In this document: in pieces, positions 52,845 to 61,540 of the stretch
Layout of the letters: the number at the start of each line of letters is the position of its first letter
Numbering within the stretch: the stretch's first letter is position 1
Source: Gordonia sp. X0973
Lineage (GTDB): Bacteria > Actinomycetota > Actinomycetes > Mycobacteriales > Mycobacteriaceae
Reading direction: 5' to 3'
DNA length: 64,000 nucleotides
Assembly: GCF_013348785.1 (NCBI RefSeq)
Contig: NZ_CP054691.1
Span: forward strand, 434,001-498,000
Made by a program: the position numbers and the translations under genes
Notes under the pieces: model-generated
Told to the model about the DNA's origin: nothing
Database searches by the model: none
The model's input: the letters and a program-made list of their open reading frames with translations, nothing else

Positions 52845-54062
52845 CTACGCCGGCACCTCGCCGGTTCGGATCGGACACCGCGTGTGGCTGTAGATCGTCG
52901 GCATGCACAGATTGCAATGGGTGCACCGCGATGTGGTCGACGGATCGGCGGCGATCCGCATCGGCAGATCGGGTTCGCGGAGCAGCGCCCGGCCCATCGC
53001 GACGAAGTCGAAACCTTGGGCCATCGCCGTGTCGATAGACGAGCGGTCGGTGATCCCGCCGAGCAGGATCAGCGGCATCCGCACGGCCTGCCGGAGCTGC
53101 TGCGCGAGGGGCAACAGGTAGGCGTCGGTGTAGGGGTAGTGCTTGAGGAAGACCGGGCCGCCGACCCGCAGCCCCCACTTCATCGCGCCGTGGAAGGCGT
53201 CGGCGAACTCCTTGCGCGGGGCGTCGCCGTGGAACAGGTACATGGGGTTCAGCAGCGAACTGCCCGCGGTGGGCTCGATCGCGTCGAGGTGGCCGTCGGC
53301 TTCGAACAGCCGGGCGACCTCGCAGGCCTCGTCGACGTCGAAACCGCGCAGCGGGCCGCGTCGCGGGGTGCCGTCGTACATGTTGAGTTTGGCCCAGACG
53401 GCGACATCCGGCCCGACGGCCTCGCGCACGGCCGCGGCCACCTCGCGGGCGAACCTGGCCCGGTTCACCAGGGAACCGCCGTAGGCGTCGCGGCGGCGGT
53501 TCAGCAGCGGCGAGAGGAAGCTCGACAGCAGGTAGTTGTGGCCGCAGTGCAGTTCCAGTGCGTCGAATCCGGCGTCGACGGCGATCCGCGCGGCGTCGGC
53601 GAAGGTCGTGACGAGTCCGGCGATCTCGTGGGCGTCGGGGGAGTGCGTGATCGACATCCCCATCGGGGCCGGGATGGCGCTGGCGGCCAGGGCCGGGGCG
53701 CGGTTCGACACGGAGTTGGCGACCGGACCGGCGTGGCCGATCTGCGCGGCCGCCTTGGCGCCCTCGCCGTGAATCGCGGCGGTGAGGCGGCGCAGGCCGT
53801 CGACGGCCTCTGGCCGCAGCCAGATCTGGTGGCGGTCGGTGCGGCCGCCCGGGCTGACGGCGCAGTAGGCGACGGTGCAGATCCCCACGCCGCCCGCGGC
53901 GTGTTCGCGGTGGAATTCGACGAGGTCGTCGGTGACCAGCGCGTCGGGGGTCATGCCCTCGAAGGTCGCGCACTTGATGAGCCGGTTGCGCACCGGCATC
54001 GGGCCGAGGGTCGTCGGCGAAAACGGGTCGGGGACCGGGGCGGAGGGCGATGTCGTGCTCAT
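52845..54062 (-). CDS. NADH:flavin oxidoreductase, Old Yellow Enzyme/2,4-dienoyl-CoA reductase-like
   Basis: A 405 aa flavin-dependent barrel. N-terminal LGPMPVRNRLIKCATFEG, QIGHAGPVANS, HCGHNYLLSSFLSPLLNRRRDAYGGSLVNRARF and GGITDRSSIDTAMAQGFDFVAMGRALLREPD are diagnostic of the OYE family. The C-terminal CxxCxxC-x9-C (TSRCTHCNLCMPTIYSHTRC) resembles the iron-sulfur ligands of dienoyl-CoA reductases but with shortened spacing and no following NADPH domain. ATG 54062 overlaps the TetR gene by 4 bases, so the regulator likely controls it. Confidence 0.9.
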   Translation of the reverse strand: MSTTSPSAPVPDPFSPTTLGPMPVRNRLIKCATFEGMTPDALVTDDLVEFHREHAAGGVGICTVAYCAVSPGGRTDRHQIWLRPEAVDGLRRLTAAIHGEGAKAAAQIGHAGPVANSVSNRAPALAASAIPAPMGMSITHSPDAHEIAGLVTTFADAARIAVDAGFDALELHCGHNYLLSSFLSPLLNRRRDAYGGSLVNRARFAREVAAAVREAVGPDVAVWAKLNMYDGTPRRGPLRGFDVDEACEVARLFEADGHLDAIEPTAGSSLLNPMYLFHGDAPRKEFADAFHGAMKWGLRVGGPVFLKHYPYTDAYLLPLAQQLRQAVRMPLILLGGITDRSSIDTAMAQGFDFVAMGRALLREPDLPMRIAADPSTTSRCTHCNLCMPTIYSHTRCPIRTGEVPA

Positions 54063-54673
54063 GCGGGCTGCTTTCGGGATCGGGTCCGGCCGCGGGGCCG
54101 GGGAGCTGTGGGCGCGGAGAGGCCGGCCACGACGAAACCGCGCAGGGCGGCCAGCGCGTCGTCGGAGAGCGGTTTGCGGTCGCTGCGGCCGAAGGCGGCG
54201 AGGATGAGGTCGAACGCCAGCGCCCAGCGTGCGCGCGCCGTCGCCTCGTCGAGATGCGGGAGCAGTGCGCTCCATTCCGCGAGCGACGTCCACAGGCCCT
54301 GGCCGGGCCACCTGGTCTCCGGCGCGTCGGCGACGAGTCGGGCGAGCAGGTGCAGGTGGGCGCGCCCGAGCGGGTCGGACTGGATCCCGACGAACGGGGC
54401 GAGCACCGCGTCGACGATCTCGGGGACCGTCGATTCCGGGGTGATGGTGGCGCGCGCCGTCGCCCACCGCGGGACGAGCCGATCGTCGAGCAGGGCGACG
54501 ACCAGGTCCTCCTTGGTGCCGAAGTGGTAGTGGACGGCGGCGACGTTGGCGCCGGCGGCGGCGCAGATGGCGCGGACCGAGACGGTGTCGTAGGGCTGGG
54601 CGGCGAACAGTTCCTCGGCGCATTCGAGGAGGCGTTCGCGTGTCGCCTGCGGGGTCGTCGCAGCGGTGGGCAT
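54059..54673 (-). CDS. TetR-family regulator of the OYE gene
   Basis: A 204 aa regulator. HTH: TVSVRAICAAAGANVAAVHYHFGTKEDLVV, of the class whose C-terminal domain is TetR_C_11/CerR-like (FVGIQSDPLGRAHLHLLARLVADAPET). It precedes the OYE gene with a 4-base overlap. Its start lies 30 bases from a 19-bp palindrome. A Pro/Arg-rich C-terminal tail is not part of the fold. Confidence 0.9.
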   Translation of the reverse strand: MPTAATTPQATRERLLECAEELFAAQPYDTVSVRAICAAAGANVAAVHYHFGTKEDLVVALLDDRLVPRWATARATITPESTVPEIVDAVLAPFVGIQSDPLGRAHLHLLARLVADAPETRWPGQGLWTSLAEWSALLPHLDEATARARWALAFDLILAAFGRSDRKPLSDDALAALRGFVVAGLSAPTAPRPRGRTRSRKQPA

Positions 54674-54690
54674 GACCCCAGTACACCTCA

Positions 54691-54721
54691 TTTCAATCAA
54701 TGTTTCAATCAATGATTGAAA
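54691..54721. promoter_or_regulatory. TetR operator with tandem 12-bp repeat
   Basis: TTTCAATCAATG occurs twice head-to-tail (54691-54702 and 54703-54714), and the second copy is part of a perfect 9+1+9 palindrome, TTTCAATCA/A/TGATTGAAA, at 54703-54721. It sits between the divergent TetR and lpd starts. It is the likely TetR operator. Confidence 0.75.
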
Positions 54722-54723
54722 CC

Positions 54724-54735
54724 TACTCGCGAGTA
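54724..54735. promoter_or_regulatory. 12-bp palindrome upstream of lpd
   Basis: TACTCGCGAGTA is a perfect palindrome 3 bases after the TetR operator and 48 bases before the lpd start. It could be a second regulator site governing lpd; the binding protein is unknown. Confidence 0.4.
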
Positions 54736-54782
54736 TCGGGTGACCTCTGCGTGGCGATGCGCCGCGGGCTACGCTGAAGGTC

Positions 54783-56168
54783 GTGTCAGAACACTTTGAA
54801 ACCGTTGTCCTGGGAGCAGGACCCGGTGGGTATGTGGCCGCGATCCGGTCCGCCCAGTTGGGTCTGTCCACCGCCGTCATCGAGGAGAAATGGTGGGGGG
54901 GTGTCTGTCTGAACGTCGGCTGTATCCCGTCGAAGGCATTGCTGCGCAACGCCGAGCTGGCGCACATCTTCAACCACCAGGCGAAGACCTTCGGCATGAG
55001 CGGCGACGTGAGTTTCGACTTCGGCGCCGCCTTCGACCGCAGCCGCAGCGTCTCCGACGGCATCGTCAAGGGCGTCCACTTCTTGATGAAGAAGAACAAG
55101 ATCACCGAGATCGACGGGTACGGCGTCTTCAAGGATGCGAAGACCATCACCGTCGGCGACCGCGAGATCACCTTCGACAACGTCATCATCGACACCGGCT
55201 CGGAGGTGAAGCTGCTGCCCGGCGTGCAGCTCTCCGACAACGTCGTCACCTACGAGACGCAGATCCTGACCCGTGAGCTGCCGTCGTCGATCGCCATCGT
55301 CGGCGCCGGCGCCATCGGTATGGAGTTCGGCTACGTGCTCGCCAACTACGGCGTCGACGTCACGATCATCGAGTTCCTCGACCGCGTACTCCCCAACGAG
55401 GACGCCGACGTGTCCAAGGAGATCGCCAAGGAGTACAAGAAGCTCGGCGTGAAACTGCTGACCTCGACCAAGGTCGGGTCGGTCGCCGACAACGGCTCCT
55501 CGGTCACCGTGACCTACACCGACGCCAAGGACCAGCCGGGCGAACTCACCGTCGACAAGGTGCTCATGTCCGTCGGCTTCGCGCCGCGCGTCACCGGCTA
55601 CGGGCTGGAGAACACCGGCGTGGCACTCACCGACCGCGGCGCCATCGCGATCGACGACAATATGCGCACCAACGTCCCCGGTGTCTACGCGATCGGCGAC
55701 GTCACCGCGAAGCTGCAGTTGGCCCACGTCGCCGAGGCGCAGGGCATCGTCGCCGCCGAGACCATCGCCGGCGCCGAGACGATGACGCTGGGCGACTACC
55801 GGATGATGCCGCGGGCCACCTTCTGCCAGCCGCAGGTCGCCTCCTTCGGGTTGACCGAGGCGCAGGCGAAGGACGAGGGGTACGCGGTCAAGGTGACCAA
55901 GTTCCCGTTCACCGCCAACGGCAAGGCCCAGGGCCTCGCCGAGACCGCCGGCTTCGTCAAGCTGATCACCGACACCACGCACGACGAATTGCTCGGCGCG
56001 CACCTCGTCGGCGACAACGTCTCGGAGTTCCTGCCCGAGCTGACGCTGGCGCAGAAGTGGGACCTGACCGCCAAGGAATTGGCGCGCAACGTGCACACGC
56101 ACCCGACGATGTCGGAGGCGCTGCAGGAGGTCTTCCACGGCGCCATCGGCCACATGATCAACCTGTAA
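54783..56168 (+). CDS. lpdC: Dihydrolipoamide dehydrogenase
   Basis: A 461 aa FAD/NAD disulfide oxidoreductase, the E3 of pyruvate and branched-chain 2-oxo acid dehydrogenases. [10 protein letters not shown] is the FAD site, the redox pair is Cys42-Cys47 ([13 protein letters not shown]), [12 protein letters not shown] binds NAD, and the C-terminal [10 protein letters not shown] has the catalytic His-Glu pair. It closely matches mycobacterial LpdC (Rv0462). GTG 54783 has GAAGG upstream. No E1 or E2 gene is nearby. Confidence 0.97.
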   Translation: MSEHFETVVLGAGPGGYVAAIRSAQLGLSTAVIEEKWWGGVCLNVGCIPSKALLRNAELAHIFNHQAKTFGMSGDVSFDFGAAFDRSRSVSDGIVKGVHFLMKKNKITEIDGYGVFKDAKTITVGDREITFDNVIIDTGSEVKLLPGVQLSDNVVTYETQILTRELPSSIAIVGAGAIGMEFGYVLANYGVDVTIIEFLDRVLPNEDADVSKEIAKEYKKLGVKLLTSTKVGSVADNGSSVTVTYTDAKDQPGELTVDKVLMSVGFAPRVTGYGLENTGVALTDRGAIAIDDNMRTNVPGVYAIGDVTAKLQLAHVAEAQGIVAAETIAGAETMTLGDYRMMPRATFCQPQVASFGLTEAQAKDEGYAVKVTKFPFTANGKAQGLAETAGFVKLITDTTHDELLGAHLVGDNVSEFLPELTLAQKWDLTAKELARNVHTHPTMSEALQEVFHGAIGHMINL

Positions 56169-56184
56169 GCCCGGTCGCGAATCC

Positions 56185-56949
56185 GTGGCCACGGTCGTCG
56201 TCTTCCACGCCCACCCCGATGACGAGGTCATCCTGACCGGTGGCACCATCGCGCGGCTCGCCGCCGACGGTCATCGGGTGGTGGTCGTGGTGGCGACCGA
56301 CGGCAACGTCGAGGGGCCGGACGACGCGCCCGGTGACGCGCCGGACCGGATCGCGGAGCTGCGGGCCAGTGCCGCCGTGCTCGGTGCCGCCCGGGTGGCC
56401 GCCCTCGGCTACGCGGACAGCGGCTTCGGCCCGGAGTTCTACCCGGACCCGCCCGGACGGGTGCGATTCGCCCGTGCCGACACCGAGGAGGCCGCCGGGC
56501 GGTTGGCCGAAATCCTGCGCGACGAGCGGGCCGACGTGCTGTTGAGCTACGAGGCCAACGGCGGATACGGCCATCGTGACCACGTGCAGGTGCATCCCGT
56601 CGGTGAGCGGGCCGCCGAACTCGCCGGTGTCGGCCGCGTGCTGTACGCGACGATGCCGCGGGAGACGTTGATGCGCGGGCTGCGGATCGCGACGGCGCTG
56701 CGGCTGCCGTATTTCTACGGCCCCGACGTGGTGCCGACCGCGTACAGCCCGCGCGACACCATCACCCACGAGATCGACGTGCGGTCGGTGGCCGGGGTCA
56801 AGAAGCGTGCGTTGGCCAAGCATGTGTCGCAGGTGCCCGCGGGCTTGAGGTTCTGCCCGACGCCGTTGTTCGCCCTGTTCACCGGGCGGGAATGGTTTGT
56901 CGAGCGCGGGGTCGCGGCGGCCGGGAAACCGGCGGGTCGGCTCCTCTGA
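56185..56949 (+). CDS. PIG-L family deacetylase
   Basis: A 254 aa zinc-dependent N-acetyl-sugar or amide deacetylase. AHPDDE (9-14) supplies His and Asp ligands and the catalytic Asp; GYGHRDHVQVHPVG supplies the third His ligand with the general His. The length (254) is shorter than mycothiol deacetylase MshB (about 300), so MshB or Mca identity is not claimed. GTG start 16 bases after lpd; likely the same transcript. Confidence 0.88.
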   Translation: MATVVVFHAHPDDEVILTGGTIARLAADGHRVVVVVATDGNVEGPDDAPGDAPDRIAELRASAAVLGAARVAALGYADSGFGPEFYPDPPGRVRFARADTEEAAGRLAEILRDERADVLLSYEANGGYGHRDHVQVHPVGERAAELAGVGRVLYATMPRETLMRGLRIATALRLPYFYGPDVVPTAYSPRDTITHEIDVRSVAGVKKRALAKHVSQVPAGLRFCPTPLFALFTGREWFVERGVAAAGKPAGRLL

Positions 56950-56958
56950 CCGGCGGGA

Positions 56959-57603
56959 TCAGCGAATCGGCGTGAGGCGCAGGACGATGGAACAGTCGGT
57001 GCCGGCGGGGTCCGGCGCGACGGTGACCTCGTACTGATCGGCCAGCGCCGGATCGGCGTCGAGTGCCTGCCGCAACGCGCCCTCGACGATGCCCTGGGCG
57101 ACGGCCGAGTCGGCGCGGGTGATGTCGCGCAGCGGGCACGAGCAGATCGAGAGTTCGTGTTCGCCGAAGACGCTGGCCGCGCTGCGGACCTCGAAGCCGA
57201 GACGGGACAACGCCGTCTCGACGACGTCGACCGGATCGGCCACGCCGGGAGAGGCCGTGCGCGGTGCGACGGGTGCGGCCCACCGGCGACCGATCTCGAC
57301 GGCCGCCGTGCGCCGCGACTGCTCGTCCTCTCCGAGGGTTGCGACGAGGAGCCCGATCAACCGGGCCTCCGGTTTCGCGGCCGCCGCCGCGTATCCGCTG
57401 CGCGGACGCCCGACCGTGGTCGACGGCAGGGCGACCGGCTCGACGAGCCCGGCGTCGATCAGCTTGTTGAGGTGGAAGCGCGCGGTGCTGATGTGCAGGT
57501 CGAGGGCCTGCGCCACGTAGGCGACGTCGACGGGCTCGTCGGCGGCGTCGACGGTGGCCAGCACGTGGTCGCGTTGGCGGGCGCGGCTGCTCATGGGAGG
57601 CAT
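56959..57603 (-). CDS. Winged-helix transcriptional regulator
   Basis: A 214 aa regulator. N-terminal winged helix about 15-75 (VDVAYVAQALDLHISTARFHLNKLIDAGLVEPV). The C-terminal sensor domain carries a CSCPL motif near 154-158 and one later Cys near the end, but not the fuller four-Cys set seen in SufR-type iron-sulfur regulators. No SD lies before ATG 57603 or ATG 57594, so leaderless translation is possible. It ends the leftward ABC-transporter run; its target is probably that operon. Confidence 0.8.
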   Translation of the reverse strand: MPPMSSRARQRDHVLATVDAADEPVDVAYVAQALDLHISTARFHLNKLIDAGLVEPVALPSTTVGRPRSGYAAAAAKPEARLIGLLVATLGEDEQSRRTAAVEIGRRWAAPVAPRTASPGVADPVDVVETALSRLGFEVRSAASVFGEHELSICSCPLRDITRADSAVAQGIVEGALRQALDADPALADQYEVTVAPDPAGTDCSIVLRLTPIR

Positions 57604-57618
57604 TCTAGTTGCTGCGGG

Positions 57619-58407
57619 CTAATTCCTGCGCCGCCGGACAATCGTGGCGGCAATGCCGACGGCGAGGATCAGCGCGGCGCACAGCGCGAAATAGGTCAAG
57701 GCACCGTTGCGCCCCCACGGCGGGGTCAGGGCGAGCCATTGGCCGGTTCCGTAGATGCCGTTGAGGAAGGGCATGAACTGCTGGACCTTCATGCCGCCGG
57801 GCACCAGCGCGATGGCGTTCTCGAGGAAGCCCGCCCACAGCAGCATCAGCGCGATGGCGGCGACACTCGAGCGGGTGGCGGCCGCCAGGCCGATGCCGAG
57901 GGCGGCCGCACAGAACGCGAAAACCGGTACCGCCCAACAGAATCGGAGACCGGCTCCGGTGAGCAGCCCGACCTTGCCGTAGACGACGGGGAACAGGTGC
58001 GGCAGTGTCGTCAGCAGCAGCACGGTCATGCCGAGGACGGCGGCCGCGGCGATCGCGCCGTAGTAGAGGGAGCGGGCCAGGATCATCGTCGACGGGGAGC
58101 GGAAGAGGAAGCGTTCGGTCTCGGCGGCCGGGCCGCGCACCGTCGATCCGTGGGCGTGGGCGGCGCCGACCGCGAAGATCAACACGCCGACGTCGATGAC
58201 GCGTGTGATCGAGTTGTTCGGCTCCACCGGCGTGACTCCGATCTCGCCGGTGTTCATGGTGGCGAGCTTCTCGAATACCGCCGCGACGACATAGGTCATG
58301 AGCAGCGGCACCCCGATGCCCAGCGGTACCGCGACGAACCACCACGGACTGCGGCGACCGCCGGCCCGGACCGCCTCGGTGCCGACGGCCCGCACGATCG
58401 ACCTCAT
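57619..58407 (-). CDS. ABC transporter permease
   Basis: A 262 aa integral membrane protein with about six helices, of the ABC-2/bacitracin-exporter-like permease class. Notable segments are WFVAVPLGIGVPLLMTYVVAAVFEKL, YYGAIAAAAVLGMTVLLL, CWAVPVFAFCAAALGIGLAAATRSSVAAIALMLLWAGFLENAIALV. It overlaps the ATPase gene by 4 bases. Substrate unknown; the secreted MTB12-like gene upstream may be functionally linked. Confidence 0.85.
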   Translation of the reverse strand: MRSIVRAVGTEAVRAGGRRSPWWFVAVPLGIGVPLLMTYVVAAVFEKLATMNTGEIGVTPVEPNNSITRVIDVGVLIFAVGAAHAHGSTVRGPAAETERFLFRSPSTMILARSLYYGAIAAAAVLGMTVLLLTTLPHLFPVVYGKVGLLTGAGLRFCWAVPVFAFCAAALGIGLAAATRSSVAAIALMLLWAGFLENAIALVPGGMKVQQFMPFLNGIYGTGQWLALTPPWGRNGALTYFALCAALILAVGIAATIVRRRRN

Positions 58408-59144
58408 GCGGCGCTCCCGGGCTCGGCCGCCGCTGCGCCGACCGCCCGCAGGTAGGCCTGCTCGAGGTCGTCGGTGCCGGTGGCGGCGAGGAAGGCACTC
58501 GGCGGCTGGTCGACGATCAGCTTGCCGCCGTCCAACACGAGGATCCGGTCGGCATTGCGCCGCACCTCGTCGAGTAGATGGGAGGCGACGACGACGGTCC
58601 GCCCCTCGTCGGCGAGTTCGCGCAGCAGGTGGCGCAGCCAGATGATCCCGGCGATGTCGAGCCCGGCCTGTGGTTCGTCGAAGAGTAGGACCGGCGGCTC
58701 GCCGAGCAACGCGCCCGCGATGCCCAGTCGTTGACGCATGCCGAGCGAGAAGCCGCCGATCGGACGGTCCGCCGCCGCCGCGCCGAGCCCGACCAGGTCG
58801 AGCAGCTCGTCGACCCGATGATCGTCGATCCCCGCCGAGCGGGCGATCCACCGCAGGTGCCGTCGGCCGGTGTGCCTGCGGTCGAACCCGTCGATATCGA
58901 GGTGGACGCCCAGCTCGCGACTCTGCGTCGCGCCGAGCGGTTCGGCGTCACCGGGCCGACCGCGGATCGTGACGGATCCGCGGTCGGGGGTGACGATCCC
59001 GCTGATACAGCGGAGCAGGGTCGACTTACCCGCGCCGTTGAGGCCGAGCAGGTAGGTGAGCGAACCAGGCGCCACCTGCGTGGTCACGTCTTCGAGGACC
59101 CGCCGCCCGTCGTACCGTTTGGTCAGGCCGTCGACGCGGAGCAC
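58404..59144 (-). CDS. ABC transporter ATP-binding protein
   Basis: A 246 aa ATPase subunit. Walker A GLNGAGKSTLL (near 35), Q-loop region, signature FSLGMRQRLGIA, Walker B LLFDEPQAGLD, and switch His in ASHLLDEV are all intact. The class is the antibiotic/lipid exporter type. It lies 3 bases after the secreted MTB12-like gene and overlaps the permease gene. Confidence 0.95.
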   Translation of the reverse strand: MLRVDGLTKRYDGRRVLEDVTTQVAPGSLTYLLGLNGAGKSTLLRCISGIVTPDRGSVTIRGRPGDAEPLGATQSRELGVHLDIDGFDRRHTGRRHLRWIARSAGIDDHRVDELLDLVGLGAAAADRPIGGFSLGMRQRLGIAGALLGEPPVLLFDEPQAGLDIAGIIWLRHLLRELADEGRTVVVASHLLDEVRRNADRILVLDGGKLIVDQPPSAFLAATGTDDLEQAYLRAVGAAAAEPGSAA

Positions 59145-59147
59145 GTG

Positions 59148-59615
59148 TCAGGCGTTGCAGTAGATCGGCAGCCCGACGGTCTTGACGCCTTTGCACATCG
59201 AGCTCGACGCCAGCTTCCAGTTGCCCTGGTAGACGAAGTCGATCGGCATGTTGATGTCGGGGCGACCGGCCGAGCGCGCGTGCATCTCGATGGTGGCGCG
59301 GTTGCCCTTGCGGGTGATCGGACCGCTGACACCCGCCGAGCCCTTGGGGGCGCGGAACAGGCCGAGGTTGTAGACGGTGCGCGGCACGACGACGGCATTG
59401 TGGCCGCCCTCGACGTTGGCGGCCTTGGCGTCGTCGGATGCGGGCGTCGCGACGAGGAAGTGCACGATGTTGTTGAGATCGCCCGCCGTCGGGTTCTTCG
59501 TCGTGACCGTGAAGTTGGCGGGCAGCGCCGACGCGGGGCCGGCGACGGTGCTCACGCCGACCGATGCGGCGCCGGCGACGGCGAGGGTGATCATTGCGGT
59601 GCGGATGGTTTTCAT
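59148..59615 (-). CDS. Secreted MTB12-like (low-molecular-weight antigen) protein
   Basis: A 155 aa exported protein. The signal peptide (MKTIRTAMITLAVAGAASVG...) ends near ASA-LPA. The mature domain follows the MTB12/CFP-2 pattern: AGDLNNIVHFLV, VEGGHNAVVV, strands IEMHARSAG, and FVYQGNWKLASSSMCKGVK. Two Cys near the end could pair. Function of the family is not known. The start overlaps the cupin stop by 4 bases and it leads directly into the ABC transporter, suggesting joint export or envelope work. Confidence 0.65.
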   Translation of the reverse strand: MKTIRTAMITLAVAGAASVGVSTVAGPASALPANFTVTTKNPTAGDLNNIVHFLVATPASDDAKAANVEGGHNAVVVPRTVYNLGLFRAPKGSAGVSGPITRKGNRATIEMHARSAGRPDINMPIDFVYQGNWKLASSSMCKGVKTVGLPIYCNA

Positions 59616-59971
59616 GGGGTTCCTTTCGGATTGTTGTGATGGGGGGTGAGGACGATCAGGGAAAGAGCGGAGTCCTCGGTGGCGGTGAGCGCGTGGGTGA
59701 TCTCGGCTTCGACATGGATGGCCGTGCCGGGGGTCAGCACCGTCGTCGTGTCGTCGACGGTGAACTCGACCCGCCCGGCCTGGGCGACGACGAGGATCGG
59801 CCAGCGCGCGGTGTGCTCGGGCATCGTCTGACCGGCGCGGAAGCTCAGGCGGACGACGGTGGCACCGGACAGGTGCGCCATCGCCTTGATATCCGGGCTG
59901 GTGGCGTCGGGCAGTCCCAACGCCGTATCGGCGAGTCCGGTGATGACGGTTTGTTCGGGTGTGTCGGTCAT
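59612..59971 (-). CDS. Cupin-domain protein
   Basis: A 119 aa single-domain cupin. The first motif (RAGQTMPEHTARWPILVVAQAGRVEFTVDD) has one clear His; the second (LTPGTAIHVEAEITHALTATEDS) has two His and Glu. This suggests a metal-binding barrel, though metal ligands are fewer than in dioxygenases. Its stop overlaps the MTB12-like start by 4 bases. It follows the methyltransferase gene by 41 bases. Confidence 0.85.
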   Translation of the reverse strand: MTDTPEQTVITGLADTALGLPDATSPDIKAMAHLSGATVVRLSFRAGQTMPEHTARWPILVVAQAGRVEFTVDDTTTVLTPGTAIHVEAEITHALTATEDSALSLIVLTPHHNNPKGTP

Positions 59972-60012
59972 GGGCTGCTGACCTCTCCTCGGTCGTTGGG
60001 TCGGTCGTCGGG

Positions 60013-60807
60013 TCAGTCGTTGCGGGTGGCGATGATCTCGATGGCCGCCAGGTTGTCGCGGTATTTGCGGAAGGTCTTCCGCATGCCGAGGACTCGACGG
60101 CGGGCGTCGCCGTTGCGGATGACGTTCCCGGCGAACTTCAGGGCGCCGCCGAGCCCCTCGTCGGCGATGATGCGGCGTGGCTGGAGGAGGGCCATCGGGG
60201 CGAAGCGGACGGTTTCGACGGTGAATCCGGCGTCGGTCAGGAGTGCCCGCCACTCGGCCTCGGTCAGCGGCCGGGCGTTGACCTTGATCGAGCGGGCCAA
60301 CGACTGGCGGATCTCCTTCTTCTGCTCGTCGGAAAGGGTGTCCGGTTCCAGGGCGAGTTCGTGGATCGCGTAGCGGCCGCCGGGGCGCAGGACGCGCTTG
60401 GCCTCGTCCACGATCTGCGTCTTGCCCTTGTCGGACTGCATGGTCAGCATGGCCTCGCCGATGGCGACGTCGACGCTCTGCGCGTCGAGCCCGGTGCTCT
60501 GCGCCTCCCCGGTGCTCACGGTTCCCCGTGTGCCCACCACCGCGCCGGCGAGTTTGGCCGCGGCCTCGTCGGATTCGACACCGCGGTAGCTGCGCGGGTC
60601 GCGCGCGAGGATTTCGACCGCGGTGCGGCCCAGCCCGGGGGCGATCTCCAGGACGTCGGCGTCGGCGAGGTCGGCGTCGGCGAGTAGCTGTTCGGTCAGT
60701 TCCCGGCCGCCGGGGCGCAGGACGCGCTTGCCGAGCTTGGCGAGCAGCCAATGCCCGGGCATGTCCTCCTCGGGACGGTTCGCATACGGCAGCTCACTGG
60801 TGGCCAT
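60013..60807 (-). CDS. SAM-dependent class I methyltransferase
   Basis: A 264 aa methyltransferase. Motif I is VLEIAPGLGRTAVEI, and the post-motif acidic residue (GVESDE) follows. The central VDVAIGEAMLTM and AKRVLRPGGRYAIHEL are further Rossmann motifs. Substrate unknown; the C-terminal region (RFAPMALLQPRRIIADEGLGGALKF) is of the sterol/arsenite-methyltransferase-like class. It heads a run of methyltransferase-cupin-secreted protein-ABC genes. An IdeR-like box lies upstream. Confidence 0.9.
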   Translation of the reverse strand: MATSELPYANRPEEDMPGHWLLAKLGKRVLRPGGRELTEQLLADADLADADVLEIAPGLGRTAVEILARDPRSYRGVESDEAAAKLAGAVVGTRGTVSTGEAQSTGLDAQSVDVAIGEAMLTMQSDKGKTQIVDEAKRVLRPGGRYAIHELALEPDTLSDEQKKEIRQSLARSIKVNARPLTEAEWRALLTDAGFTVETVRFAPMALLQPRRIIADEGLGGALKFAGNVIRNGDARRRVLGMRKTFRKYRDNLAAIEIIATRND

Positions 60808-60863
60808 GGGGACTCACGCTCCTTATTAAGAGAATGAGTCTACGGTAAATTAAGCAACCCTAA

Positions 60864-60882
60864 TTTGGCTAGCCTTAATTAA
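60864..60882. promoter_or_regulatory. Candidate IdeR/DtxR iron box
   Basis: The 19-mer here agrees, on the minus strand, with the IdeR consensus TWAGGTWAGSCTWACCTWA at 15 of 19 positions and keeps the GGCT core. It lies about 57 bases upstream of the methyltransferase start in a locally AT-rich stretch, and overlaps the stop codon of the preceding methyltransferase gene. Iron-dependent repression of the operon is inferred. Confidence 0.4.
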
Positions 60883-61520
60883 CCTTGGTCCTTCGTGGCG
60901 AGGACGAACTGCCCTTGATCGACGACGGTCTGCTCGATCTGGGCCACACCGTTGCGGCGCAGCCGGTCGGGGATCTCGTGGCGACCGAAGAAGTGGTATC
61001 CACCCAGGTTGCCGATGGTTTCGACCCCGGGGAGCGACGAGACGGCGGTCCGCACCGAGGTGAAGATCGCGATCTCGCCACCCGGCTTCGTGACGCGCAC
61101 CAACTCGTCGACCACCGGCAGCGGATCCGGGATCAGATACAGCGCGGCGAAGCAGGCGACGGTGTCGAAGGAGCCGTCGGGGAACGGCAGGTGGTGTGCG
61201 TCGCCGCGGACGAAGGTGGTCTTCGCGTGGGGGGATCTCGCCGCCCGCGCCAACATCGCCGCGGAGAAGTCGACGCCGACGCAGCGCCCGTCGCCGGTCA
61301 GGTTGGCCGCGAGGCGACGGGTGTAGAGGCCGGGACCGCAGGCGACGTCGAGGATCTGGCGTTCACCGGCGCGGGCGAGGTAGGCGGTGAACGCCTTGTC
61401 GTATTCGGCGGTCGCCGTACCGCCGAGGCTGAACAAGCGGGTGAACGTCGGCCGCCACGCGGCCTCGTAGACGGCGGAGAAGACCGGGTTGGCCATGAGC
61501 CGCTGCGCGATGGTGGGCAT
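60879..61520 (-). CDS. SAM-dependent class I methyltransferase
   Basis: A 213 aa methyltransferase of the UbiE/ArsM-like class. Motif I is ILDVACGPGLYTRRL, the acidic loop is VGVDFSAAML, and RGDAHHLPFPDGSFDTVACFAALYLIPDP, then VVDELVRVTKPGGEIAIFT complete the fold. ATG 61520 is used; an in-frame extension upstream overlaps the AhpD-like gene. It follows that gene by 20 bases. Substrate unknown. Confidence 0.92.
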   Translation of the reverse strand: MPTIAQRLMANPVFSAVYEAAWRPTFTRLFSLGGTATAEYDKAFTAYLARAGERQILDVACGPGLYTRRLAANLTGDGRCVGVDFSAAMLARAARSPHAKTTFVRGDAHHLPFPDGSFDTVACFAALYLIPDPLPVVDELVRVTKPGGEIAIFTSVRTAVSSLPGVETIGNLGGYHFFGRHEIPDRLRRNGVAQIEQTVVDQGQFVLATKDQG

Positions 61521-61540
61521 GGTTCGCCTGCCGGGTCGCG

